A DNA stretch of 64,000 nt, taken from positions 44,018 through 108,017 of the forward strand of contig JASWJB010000131.1 in the NCBI GenBank assembly GCA_032433595.1, in the 5' to 3' direction. Positions 43,846-54,481 of this stretch are shown in pieces (positions within the stretch are counted from its first letter, which is position 1; every line of letters starts with the position of its first letter). Below the pieces are notes generated by a model. That model did not search any database. It saw nothing but the letters and a program-made list of their open reading frames with translations, and was not told the DNA's origin. The position numbers and the translations under genes are program-made. The DNA comes from Conoideocrella luteorostrata (lineage: Eukaryota; Ascomycota; Sordariomycetes; Hypocreales; Clavicipitaceae).

Positions 43846-44324
43846 GGCGGCGAGTATAAGAGATGAGCCCAAACACAATTTACCGTTTCGTACAAAGCAT
43901 TGCGTATGTCTATTTTCAAGGCAATATGATGAGATGACTGTTTACAGTATGAACGACACCCTTGCCTCAGTGGTCACCCAATAACTGCTAATTTTCTTGG
44001 TGGTGGACTTGGAACTTCCACCAATCAGCAACCAGGGTCATGGCCACAACCGTAGCTCGACCGCAGCAACTCATGGTGGCTTCTCTCATAGTTCACAATA
44101 ATGAATATATGACTATAGACTCAAGATTTGGCTCATTCATAGACTGTGCGACAAGGCTGTATTCCGCCGAGCTTTTGCTGTGGTTATGAATAAATTGTAT
44201 TCAGTTACCCAAGGCGGCAAATATTATGGAGTGCGGAGTACAATGCAGCTCTGTAAATGTGCGAGGAGCTGACGGTGGATCCGTCTTCAACTGTACTGCT
44301 TCAATAACTTATTCAAATGCTATA
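43846..44324. other. intergenic region
   Basis: 480 bases between the lyase promoter and the truncated CAP gene. I looked here for the missing proline-rich and C-terminal parts of CAP in the minus-strand direction and did not find them. It holds a degenerate copy of the dispersed motif (CGGAGTAC, 44234-44241). Confidence 0.65.
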
Positions 44325-45240
44325 CTACGCAGCATTTCCAAAAAACGCAGCTGAAGCACCTTTGGGATTCCAATTGATTCCAGTTGGGAAATGAAGTTTA
44401 ACAAACTCCGCCAAGTCTCGACACAACTGGTAGTAGGACCGTATCCATCTTACGTCTGTCGAGAGGCTGTGACGGAAATGGTCAATTCGCATACTTTTAG
44501 ATTTGATGTGCAGCCTGATGAGACTTACCCATCTGCTTGGGCTTTGAGCAGTTTGTTACCGAAGAACTGGGCCGAGCCGAACGCATCCTCGACATACACA
44601 AATGGACGACTCTGCACATTGACCCAAGCCAGCATTCTGATTCCATCCGCTACGGCAGTAAGATGAGTAAAGCTCTCATTGAATCTGTTTGAAGCTTGGG
44701 TATCTACTGCCGCGAGGATTGCGTTTTTCGTTGGCTCCAGCAATTCGGCTAGCGTTGGAGCGTCTGGCTTGGTAGCTTTAGTCGTGATGAGCAGAAACTT
44801 TCTCTGTTCCTGAAAGCCTCTTAGAACCGCATTGGCCTTTGAAGTTTGAGCAGATTAATGATAAGTATAGTTCCTTTGGAGGATTGCGAGTTCGACGAAC
44901 CTGCTGTGAAACCAAGCCACCGAGCAGACTGCTGAGATTCACGTAAGGCTGGACGGATGATTCGACAAAGCTGTCAAAGGCGTTCAACCATGGGGGTAAG
45001 TCGTCCTCATAGGGTGAGGGATCTGATTGGGATTTGGTCGCCGGCGCCGTCGACTTCGAAGTAGGATCAATGCCCGAAACGTCGAATGTAGCCGCAAGGT
45101 CTTCAAGCCGTGAAACAACCGCCTCCAATCTGACAGTACTATTAGACATAACCATGGTAAACTAGTAACAAGGCATATTGGGCGACTACATACCGTCTCA
45201 AAAGTGTTGAAACATTGTGCATGCCGACTTGGTTAGCCAT
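44325..45240 (-). CDS. truncated cyclase-associated protein (CAP/Srv2) paralogue, N-terminal half only
   Basis: Four minus-strand exons (45240-45194, 45129-44901, 44836-44529, 44466-44325) make 241 aa. Introns are 62-64 bases with normal borders. It opens with the cyclase-binding/oligomerisation motif RLExxxxRLE (residues 16-25, RLEAVVSRLEDLA), then a Pro-Ser linker, then the whole helical folded domain: PPWLNAFDSFVESSVQPY, FQEQRKFLLITTKA, RMLAWV, YVEDAFGSAQFFGNKLLK and SYYQLCRDLAEFVKLHFPTGINWNPKG. A stop follows directly after ASAAFFGNAA. Complete fungal CAPs are about 520-560 aa and continue with a proline-rich region, WH2 motif and actin-binding beta-sheet domain, all missing here. All reading frames are open and all splice sites intact, so it may be expressed. 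It may be a duplicated 5' fragment or a regulator of adenylyl cyclase/actin turnover. Confidence 0.82.
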
Positions 45241-47438
45241 ATTAGCTGTGCGGGTGCTAAGGTCATTGGAAAGAGTTGTTTTGGCATAATTAGTTCAATT
45301 CCAACCAGAATAAATATACAACCGAAGGTCTATTAAGGATAGTAGAGTCACCTAGGCAGCTATTTAGCGATAGCGATTTCAGCCATGCTCACCGTTTGGG
45401 CTTCCAGTGATCCGCAGCAATTCAGGGGGGCCGCGAAATTTAGGCAGCAAGTATTGGTGCATTCGTAATCCACGCAGCAACACTAAGGGGGCATTCCGCC
45501 AAAGCGATATCCGATAGTGTCCGCAGCAGGCTCCAGCTTGAAACCATTCCAGGCAGACTCTACAGCTGCATGAAGTTGTGCCGACCAAGAGACATCGGAG
45601 CTGTGGGCCGGGTGTATGCATGCGGTAGCTCTTCGTCGATATTTCACTCCCTCCAACACGAAATTTCTCGCATGAAACATGGCCAATTTGCATCAATCTA
45701 GGCTGGATACGGAACTGTGCATTCCTCTTTCCCCCAGATGAATTATTTCATAATTCCTAGCTGGTCTGCGCGAATAATCTGTCGTGCGCTCAAATGCGTC
45801 TATACAATGAAAAGATGATCCGAGCTCAAGTCAGTAAATATTGAGTGCAGTGCCTATAGTTTCGAGCCTCGGGAAAGTCTTATTCGACCGGTGGCTGTCG
45901 AGTTGTGTGGTTTCTGTCGCCCTGGAGAGTCACATAGTGTGCGGCAGGATTGCTCATTTGGGAGCAAATTGAGTGGTCGCTTCATCGCTGAAGTTACTAG
46001 TAGACTCAAGTAAATCCACCACACTTTTCGGCGACACGCCCACATCATAGGTTTGGGCAGTGGTGGCTGCGTTGCATTATTCTCCAATAGTTACGAGCTG
46101 CTCTTAGACTCACCCCATCTTCGACTCATACCATTACAGCTCCTCACTTGATCCACGATACGTCTACGGTACTCAAGACATGCTTAAAAGCTGGAAAAGT
46201 TGGCAAAATCCTGCCGATGGACGTGTCTCTGTGCCCTGAGCAAGATGAGGACCGGGCTATCCTCCCCGAAGAAGTGCGGCACGAATGGGGTCAGATAGCT
46301 ATGGGTCGATGGCAGGGCTGACAGGGCAAATTTTATCGGGGATTTTGTCGCAAATCCTTCCTGTTTGGACTCGTTTGTTCGACTAGTCACCTCGAATGAT
46401 ACTCGTACCTTGATAGCCTAGAGAAACGGCACGCTGCAGCAGTGACGGAGACACGCCCACTTCGACACACCCCCGTACTCTTTCGGTGTGCCAAGACACA
46501 TTTGGATCAACACGAAACTACAAGTCTGCGGCTCTTGAAAGAAGTCAGTCGAAAGGGCTGATATTGGCGCACCAGGTGTGATTAGTCCGATACCGGCCGG
46601 GCTGAGTTACAATGCAAGCAATGCCACTAAGCTTTCGAAATAATGCCAGGAGACAAATCTAATGTCTGATCTTGAGTCACTTCTCCGTCCGAATCTCTAT
46701 CTGATCTCTGCCACTTTGAAACTTGTCGTGTGAAACAGTCGACCTTGAAACATGAAGACACTTTCTCTTGTTTTTGTTAGTGCGTCATCGGAGCTGCTGC
46801 TTTTGTATATGTCCTAAATCTCGAGTTAACGAGGATATAGCCCCCTCCTATTAATTATAATGGCTTATGATGCTTAGTTGTGTAACATGTTGCACAGCTC
46901 AGTAGTCATTCGTACGTTGCAGTAAGCCTATGTCTGGATATCATCTGGCTAATCGGAACTGGACCTGTTTTGTTCCCTGCGCTTGAGGACATGAGATGGT
47001 GTCCTTGACCTAAAAAAAAAAAAGAAAAGAAAAGAAAAGTAATGCAATGCAATGCAATGCAATGCTGTACATAGAAAATACCCACTTTGAGACCCGGCCT
47101 CATTTCTTGTATGCATGCTTGCTTACACATGAGACGCAGTGCTCAGCTCCTGAAGTGTTGGCTCAGCCGAGGATTGTCAACGGCAGTAGACATTATTGGT
47201 CACAGAAGAATTTCCCTGCGGAACAAACAAAGTTGGTTACACGAAGAGTCCAGGTTGGAAGTGGGTGTGTAAACAACGGCACCTGCTAGTCGATTCTTAT
47301 GCAGTTGTTACACAGTTTCAAGGTCCACATATAGCAACATTTGAACATTTGGTCAATCTAACAATCTAAGTGGTCCATGACATGATCTTCCAAATACGGT
47401 TCAGTTGTCTTCGTTTCCGCGGGGATGTTCCCCTTCCA
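45241..47438. other. large intergenic region
   Basis: About 2.2 kb with only short frames (up to about 105 codons) and no domain signature. It contains a compound microsatellite at 47012-47065. Nothing else recognised. Confidence 0.55.
47012..47065. repeat. compound microsatellite: A-run, AAAAG repeats, AATGC repeats
   Basis: An A-rich run leads into about four AAAAG units (to about 47039) and then five perfect AATGC units (47041-47065). It is adjacent to the possible small gene at 47439-47784 but not inside it. Confidence 0.9.
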
Positions 47439-47784
47439 TCATTTTTTCTCAGAGCCGCAACTTTGCATACATTTGCTTTGATCACTGTGTAGCTGTTCCG
47501 TAAATGGAAGCTCAGCCTTTCGAGTCTCGTACAGGTATCTCATCAGCATCGGTGACTGTGAGAACGAGTTCTTCCTACTGAAAGAGTTATTATGTATTCT
47601 GTGCTGAAGACATAACACTGAGCCCTTTTTCAGGTCTCGTACTCTGTATATGAACTTACTTTTTGGCAGCTTCATCTCTCTCTGAAGCACGTCCACTAGT
47701 TCGAGTGCTTGTGCCGGCGCAAGAGCCGCGGGCCAACATCGTACTCAGCTCATCCCATCGAGCATCATGTTGTTGACTGTTCAT
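47439..47784 (-). CDS. possible small protein of unknown function (87 aa)
   Basis: Two minus-strand exons, 47784-47660 and 47577-47439, join in frame through an 82-base intron with GTAAGT and TTTCAG ends. The product is 87 aa, polar and basic, starting MNSQQHDARWDELSTML and ending with a Cys-containing CMQSCGSEKK tail. There is no signal peptide, membrane segment or known domain. Support is only the good splice signals and continuous frame; I do not recognise it. The region has no other candidate gene. Confidence 0.3.
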
Positions 47785-48717
47785 CGTGAATTTGTAGAGG
47801 ATGGAAGATGAGAATAAACGAAAGAGGCTCAGAACGGACTGCGTAAGGTGTATTGCAGATGTTGTACCATTGAACAGTGCCTGCTCTGTCCTGCCCATTT
47901 ATGGCGGGAACGCTACTTCTTATATGGAAATGGTGGTTCAGTTAATAGTTAATGTTATTGTTGCTACTGTCACACCGAAATATACCGGCTGGCAATGCTT
48001 AACTAAGAAGAAGGGGCTTGGAACGCCTATCAAAACCGTGCCAGCAGCGGCTCATTCCAAGAAGAACTAAAACCAGGACGATTAGTCTTCCACGACACGG
48101 GGCTGTGTAAACCCGAAACTCCACTGTTTGGCATTTGTTTCCTGAACGTATTGTTTCACTGCAGATAGATTGCGTCGCAACCATGGGCGGTAAACATTGT
48201 TGGGCAAATTCCGGCTCGGCTGACCACAGAAACTTACGTTGCTTCAGCTGCTCGAATACCAGTGCTCAGATGTCAAATACAATTGTAATACTCTACAAGT
48301 AATATGTAGCAGCTAAGATAAAAAAGTACACTTTATAGCCTAATACTTGGGCCTTAATAGTAATCTTCGCTACTGCACGGCCGAGTAACTATAATTAGTT
48401 GTAGAAATCTAGCATTAGATATCCGTGCTCCTCAAATTACGCGGTCGTACGCCGAAACCGAAGCCCGAAAAGAAAAATATGCCTCTTTTTAGTACGATAT
48501 ACACATCGTGACGTTAAAGTTGTGAACTGGCATAATTTGGCCATTTGCCGGTATGAAGCATCCCATCGAAGGCTACCAAGTAGAGGGCCACCATGCAGCT
48601 ACGCCACCCCCCAATTTCTTGCTGGAGTCTCAAGGCATCAATTTTTGTGTCCGCCACAATGAACAGCTCCAAGATGTGACAACTACAAGGATTTACACCC
48701 TTATAGAAAGGGGCGAT
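47785..48717. other. intergenic region
   Basis: About 0.9 kb with nothing recognised. The part around 48290-48500 looks AT-rich. A 73-codon frame at 48553-48774 runs into the end of the HET gene and is not supported. Confidence 0.6.
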
Positions 48718-50779
48718 CTATATCAAGCGAGCGCTTTGTACCTTTGCATTGCTCCAAAGTGTATGTCCGTATAGCTTTCCTACTCCCACTCTTTCGAACT
48801 CATCATTAGATGTTTCCCGTATGGCAAGAACCCAGTAATGGCGCAGTTTAGATGATGCGACTATGCCCGTTCGCCGTTCTTTTTCTTCCTGTCTCCTGCT
48901 CATGCCACCCATCAGTGCCAAAACCGAAAGCCCAGAAATCGCACACGCCGCGTTCGCATCCCACTCGTCAAATACCATCCAGCCCATCGCATTGCCGTTT
49001 CCATCTATGATAAATTTAGCCATCGATTCGGTCATTTGACTGTGTGTCGCCTGGATATCCGTGGAAATGGAATTTGCAGCTGGACCGATCAATGCGGTCA
49101 CCGGGCTTTCAGAGACCGCGGATACTGGCAGAGTCATGGATCGAATAGTCATCGACCTTTCGTCAAACGAAAACTGGATATCATCACAGAGATTCTTGGC
49201 ACCTTTTATGGGCAGAAACCGCACCCCACAGGACACATGAGCCCACGACCAGGAGGGTAGCTTAAGTGCATCTGTTGCTCCAATTTCCTTGATTTTCCTG
49301 GTCACTTGCCACAGTAAATGATCCGGCATGGAGTCTTTCCACATGCCATGGAGGTAACCACAGCCGTATATGCTCTGCAACTGGACACGTAGTCCCTCCA
49401 GAGCGACTAGTTTATCGGTGGGATACGTCAATGTGCGATCGCTGTACTGCTCAATCACATTTTTCCAACGCGTATTACGCGATATACTGTAGCAGCGCTC
49501 TCCCGTTTGTCGTTGAGTAATACTTTTGCACGACCAAAGTAATTGGCCGGCGGTATAGAAGACAATTCGACGTGACAGCAGCCATTCTTGGGTTGCCCAA
49601 GCTCTCTTATTGAGAGCACCAAATTCGGGAAATACTTCATGAGCGCTTTCAGTCCTGACAGATGCGAATAGCCTTGGTCTTTGTGTCGATGAACGCGATT
49701 CTTCGGGCAGACTTTCTGACAGGTCTATCATCGGATGCTTTGGTGTTTGAGCACGGAGAAATCCCGTCCAAGAGTCCTCTGCATGACTGGCAGCAATTGT
49801 TAAGTCTGCGTACTGGTATATGGAGCCCATAAGTTGCGACTGGGATAGCCAATCCTGCTGGTCGTCCTGCACAATGCACAGCGAGTCAATCCACACATAC
49901 GGTATTCCCAAGTTTCGGGCAACCCTTATCGTGTCTTGAAAGGTGGTAGGGATATCGTGCCATGGAATACTCTTTGTGTGGCTCTGTAAGTTCATTCTCG
50001 TGGTTTTTAGTGGTGGACGAGATGACGCTCCCCAGCAGTAGCTCAGTGCAACATAGTGGCCTTTCAATCCACGATTCTCAACCAACCGCACTGTTTCGTG
50101 GGATACATCCAGTAACCTTGGCGGCAGTCCAGCAGGTCTGCTGCTTTGTAGAGCACGTCTCGATATGGTTTCGTCGCAGAGGGCGTGGTCTTGGCGGCAT
50201 ACACCGAGCCACTTCTGCAACAGCACAAATGCCCCGTCGCTGCCAGGTCCCAAAAGTCGTGGGCGGCCTCCAATGCGAAAAGCGACATTTTCATCATCAC
50301 CTTGATTTACGAATCATGGTCAGAGTGTATGATCCAAAGAAAGAGAAAAAAAAAACCACAGAAAGAAAGAAATACCGACTCCAGTTCTCTGTGTGTAGGC
50401 GCACAGTGCGTTTCAGTGGAGTGTCAGTGGCGGACACGACCGCGGTTAGGTTAAACCCGACCAAAGCGAGGCCATCAGACCGTTTTTCAGGAAAGGATGA
50501 CTTTCGCGATTCAATCTTGGACTTTATCTGTATTGAGTCCGCCGAAAGTGCGTTTTGGCCATGCAGCTCCTCGTTCTCTAAACTGTGTAGGAGGCCGCTG
50601 AGAAACAGCTCACACAGCCCACATGTAGCGGCCGACAAAGCGAGTTCTTCTGTGGATATCACTAATGGGACAATGTCCAACTCATTGTCATTAGACAGTT
50701 TTTCTTCCCACGCAGAATCGTAGTAAGATGGTGTTAAGAGGAGCTTGCATCGATTGCAGAGGCCCATCTTGTAATGCAA
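48718..50779 (-). CDS. HET-domain (heterokaryon incompatibility) protein
   Basis: Two exons. Exon 1 runs from 50779 to about 50380 and exon 2 from 50300 to 48718, giving about 660 aa. The donor is unusual: only A|GTCGGT keeps phase with the single good acceptor, so the junction is less certain than the rest. The N-terminal region has paired CxxC motifs (LCNRCKLLL and CGLCELFL), common ahead of HET domains. The HET domain spans about residues 220-370 and shows its three blocks: YVALSYCWG, DTIRVARNLGIPYVWIDSLCIVQDD followed by QLMGSIYQYADLTIAAS, and RAWATQEWLLSRRIVFYT. HET proteins trigger cell death or growth arrest when genetically different hyphae fuse. No NACHT, WD or lectin module follows; the C-terminal part is unclassified. 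Its partner locus is not evident in the window. Confidence 0.88.
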
Positions 50780-51717
50780 TTTCTCTATGTGGGCTTTGCG
50801 GACGTGAAAGAGTTCAAATTTGAGAATGAGGGGTTCCGATACTAATTAACTACCATGTATTGCGCATTTGGAGGACTCTATCGGCCCGCCGATCAACGAA
50901 TCTACATTTCTCAACACTGTGGCGAGCTTGCTCCCAAGGTTGTAGAATGGCCCTACGAAATTTTGCTGCCAAGATAATACCAAAGCAGTGGTCCAAATTT
51001 TGCTCGCAAAGTTTGCAAACAGGCAATAGCTCCTAGTTGAGTGATTGTACGGAGTAATATTTGAGATCCGTCCGTCGCCCGCCCTACCTAAGGATATTCG
51101 ACAATGGATAGGTGTGGATATTCTGAGCCACGCATAGAATGATTATGCCTTTGGCACCTTCGTCCATGTGTTTCGGGGTCAGTAAATCCATTATGCATCC
51201 TTTGCCGAGGATATTCAACTGATGTATTGTCCGGAAACAACCCCGCAATGGACGGCAGCGATAGTACGCGGCAGAGGTGGAGCGACCCCAGCTTCACTGA
51301 CCCTTTAGATGAGTGCTTTTGAGGAAACAATAGTTGACTACGGCGTAGCGAGCTTCCCGCCTCTTCGCATTGACAAGAAAAACAAGTCTCCGATGCTCGG
51401 CTATACAGAACAATTCCAGCTAGGGCGGTAATTCCGTGAACCAAATTGGTCCATCCAGGCGTACGGCACACGCGCAGTGTGGATCCGTGATCGAAACATG
51501 TTCTGGAAGAGGTTGGTTTCACGGTGCTTGCCGACGGTCGGCACCACGTTTACACCAGGACCGCCCTGTCAGTTCATTTCCATTCATAACTCGCTCTTGA
51601 TCTTGATTTGATCCAAGTTTTGATCCAGACTTATTCTGCAGTTCGCTCTGAAACCCCAGGCTCTACGTTAAATTGTCTCTTTTCTCTCTCTCCGTCCTTT
51701 CGCTTCCTTAGTCAACT
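50780..51717. other. intergenic region
   Basis: About 0.9 kb between divergent HET and M20 genes. It contains TACGGAGTA at 51048-51056 and a CT-rich leader immediately ahead of the M20 start. A minus-strand open frame at 51088-51522 (144 codons) has no recognised features. Confidence 0.55.
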
Positions 51718-53017
51718 ATGGCAACCGATACCTTGGCGCAGGGGCGCCTAATTGTCAGCTCCAGGTTAGAGGAACTAACCGGTGAGTTGCATCAGGTAAA
51801 CAAAACCATTCACTCAAATCCGGAACTTGCATATGAAGAGTTTATTGCCCATGACACCATTACTGCCTTCCTTGAAAAGCTGGGTTTCAAAGTCGAACGA
51901 CATGCGTGGGGGTTGGGCACAAGCTTCGACGCCTCGATAGGGTCTGGCAATAGGCAAGTCATATTCTGTGCAGAGTATGATGCTCTGCCTGACATTGGCC
52001 ATGCGTGCGGACATAACTTGATTGCAACGTCGTCTATCGGAGCATTTCTTGGCGCCGCGGCGGCCATGGCCAAGCTCGAAATAACAGGTCGAATCCGATT
52101 GCTTGGCACACCGGCGGAAGAAGCTGGTGGCGGAAAGGCGGATCTGATCAAAGCGGGAGCATTCGATCCTCCGGAAAGTGTTCTCGCAGCCATCATGGCT
52201 CACCCAATTCCCGGTGCTCACGTTTCTGATCAAAATTGCTCCGGATTGGCAGGCGTGAAACTGATTGCCTGCCAAGGTATTCATACCGAGTTTAAGGGCC
52301 GCACAGCCCATGCCGCCGGAGAGCCATGGAGCGGCGTAAATGCGCTCGATGCCGCCGTTTCCGCATATACCAACGTATCCCTAATGAGACAGCAAATGCA
52401 TAGCGACGACAGAGTTCATGGTGTATTCGAGGTCGGCGGAACTGTTCCTAACGTCATCCCTGACTATACCCGTATGCACTGGATCATCAGAAGTCCGACA
52501 GCGGATGGGTGCGAGAAGCTGGTAGGCAGAGTCTCGAAATGTTTCGAAGCTGGGGCCACCGCAGCTGCTTGCGAGATGACACTGAAAAAGTATGTTCCCA
52601 CTGTCCTTGACCTTAACCCACGTCCAATATACGCATGCCTGGTTGTCTTAACCAAACAATAGGTCACATTACTATATGAATCTCAGAGCCAATGATGGTC
52701 TGTGCAAAGCTTATGTTGAAGAGATGGCCGAATATGGAGAGTATATTCAGCTCGAGATGGATAAGCCCTTCAACGCATCCACGGACATGGGCAACGTCTC
52801 GCACTACGTGCCCAGCTTTCATGGTGGAATTGCCATCCCCGCGGAATCTGGTGTGGCCATGCACAATCCACGTTTTGCTGCGGCCGCCGCAACTGATGAG
52901 GCACACGCAGCCGCGATCAAAGCAGCAAAGGGTATGGCCATGTTGGCGCTCAGGGTCCTGTTGGATGAAGAAGTTGCGACGAAGGCGCGGGCGGACTTTC
53001 AGAAGAGGGATGACTGA
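51718..53017 (+). CDS. M20-family amidohydrolase/peptidase (PM20D2-like)
   Basis: Two exons, 51718-52589 and 52663-53017, encode 408 aa. The donor is GTATGT and the acceptor ATAG. No signal peptide, so probably cytosolic. The metal-binding core is clear: FCAEYDALPDIGHACGHNLIATSS (about residues 83-106), TPAEEAGGGK (131-140) with the catalytic and metal-binding Glu pair, and a C-terminal His in NVSHYVPSFHGGIAIP. The dimerisation domain includes FKGRTAHAAGEPWSGVNALDA. The GHACGHN form and the overall pattern are those of the PM20D2/aminobenzoyl-glutamate hydrolase branch, which hydrolyses N-acyl amino acids or unusual dipeptides. Substrate unknown. Confidence 0.88.
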
Positions 53018-54481
53018 GTCATAACTGTGGTGGGGAAGCTGATATCAGTCCCAGTCACAAGGGTCCACGTATCAAACCTCAATATTATTTTTAGATAACG
53101 ACTAAAGACAGGTGATATTTGTTCAATTCTACTCCTGCGAGCACACAGTTATCGAAGCCGTCTTTTGGCGCTGTGGCGTGGCCATCAAACATGCCGAGTC
53201 TCCGCCGATCCCTCCACAACACCATACTGAGGTATTTTTGGGTCTGTGAGACACCAAGGTGCATATTTAACGGGGTTCGCGGGTTCGTAAGCATCCACTA
53301 ATGGTTGGACGCTCCGTTCCCAGTTGGTACGATGCAGTGAAATCTTTTTAGAGGAAATCACGAGTACTCCGTTTGTTGACCCATCGACGCCTCGCCGCCA
53401 AGGGGACAGAGATACGCTCCAAAGCAGAACGCAAAAAAAGCAAAGCAAAAAAAAAAAAGCAAAAGCAAAAGCAAAAAGAAACAAAAGGAAATCGACGTCG
53501 TAGCTACCCGACGCTGAGCCGTTAATGGGAGGGGGTTGGGACATCAGTTGGTGCTTTGCGACCGTGGCGAAACACCTTGCTACTAAGTAATGAAGAAAAC
53601 AACGTACATACATTATTTTAGTACAATTCGTACATGGCGCTTTCCAGAAAAGCGAGCAAACGTACGGAGTAGGGAGTGCCCAAACAGAAACCTGGCACCC
53701 TGTCACGTTGTGAGCCGTTGATCAACAAAAACTGTGACATTTCTGCCGTCGATCCTCAGCCTCCTGCCTCCGGTCACACTAAGTAAAGCCCGATCCCACT
53801 TATAGGCAGCCAGCAGCCCACCTGGAAGCTGTACGTGGCTGACGGCGATGTGGATGCTTCGGTTCGATAATGCCGTAGAACCAGAACCAGGGAAACAGCG
53901 GGAATGTGGACGGTCACGATGCCGACGAAGCCGCGGCGCGCCATTAATGACGATGCCCGGCCATTTCCCAAGCATTCGCTCACTGACATGATCGAGCTGC
54001 GAGAGAAATTGGCAAAGAGTTTACGGAGCACAGAGAGGGTTGCAGAAATCGACGGCACAGATCGATAACGTAGCTGCCTCGGAGACCCGAGAAACCACTC
54101 ATGCTGATCTGCCCTCCCGCCTCCCTGGATGTGGGCTCTCTGACTCTTTCCCTCGCATGCAGTTGTTGAAACCAAATCCAACAACCTCACCATCACGCTG
54201 CACTGTCCTCGCTATTTGACATTTGCTCCTTTGCCGATGCGCCTGTACGCACATGGTGACGGTGACAACTAGCACCATTGGATAAATGTACAAAGCATAA
54301 GGGTGTGTCGAATTTTTTTCCCGAGCGGGACAAGTGCTGGGGGCCCGTTTTTCCCCTTGGCCGCTCGCTTCCTCTCTCCGATGAGTTGAAATCCCGCCTC
54401 TGCTCTCCGTGCTCGCCATTCGTCATCAAATAACATCTTGGGTTTGGATTTCGCATTGGCAGGCCCGTATCTTTCCTAATA
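53018..54481. other. intergenic region with A-rich low-complexity tract
   Basis: About 1.5 kb. A tract of CAAAA/GCAAAA repeats lies at about 53431-53482, and TACGGAGTA at 53663-53671. The long minus-strand open frames here (for example 53185-53706) run through the A-rich tract and give Phe-rich products, so I do not regard them as genes. Confidence 0.6.
53431..53482. repeat. A-rich (GCAAAA)n low-complexity tract
   Basis: Repeated GCAAAA/GCAAAAA units with a run of 12 A. It looks like a simple-sequence expansion. Confidence 0.85.

Noticed and set aside
51088..51522. Minus-strand open frame of 144 codons between HET and M20 genes
   Set aside because: No domain, no intron structure, and odd Cys/Arg-rich composition; not supported.
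53185..53706. Minus-strand open frame of 173 codons with a hydrophobic Phe-rich stretch
   Set aside because: The hydrophobic segment is a translation of the A-rich microsatellite, not a real membrane helix.
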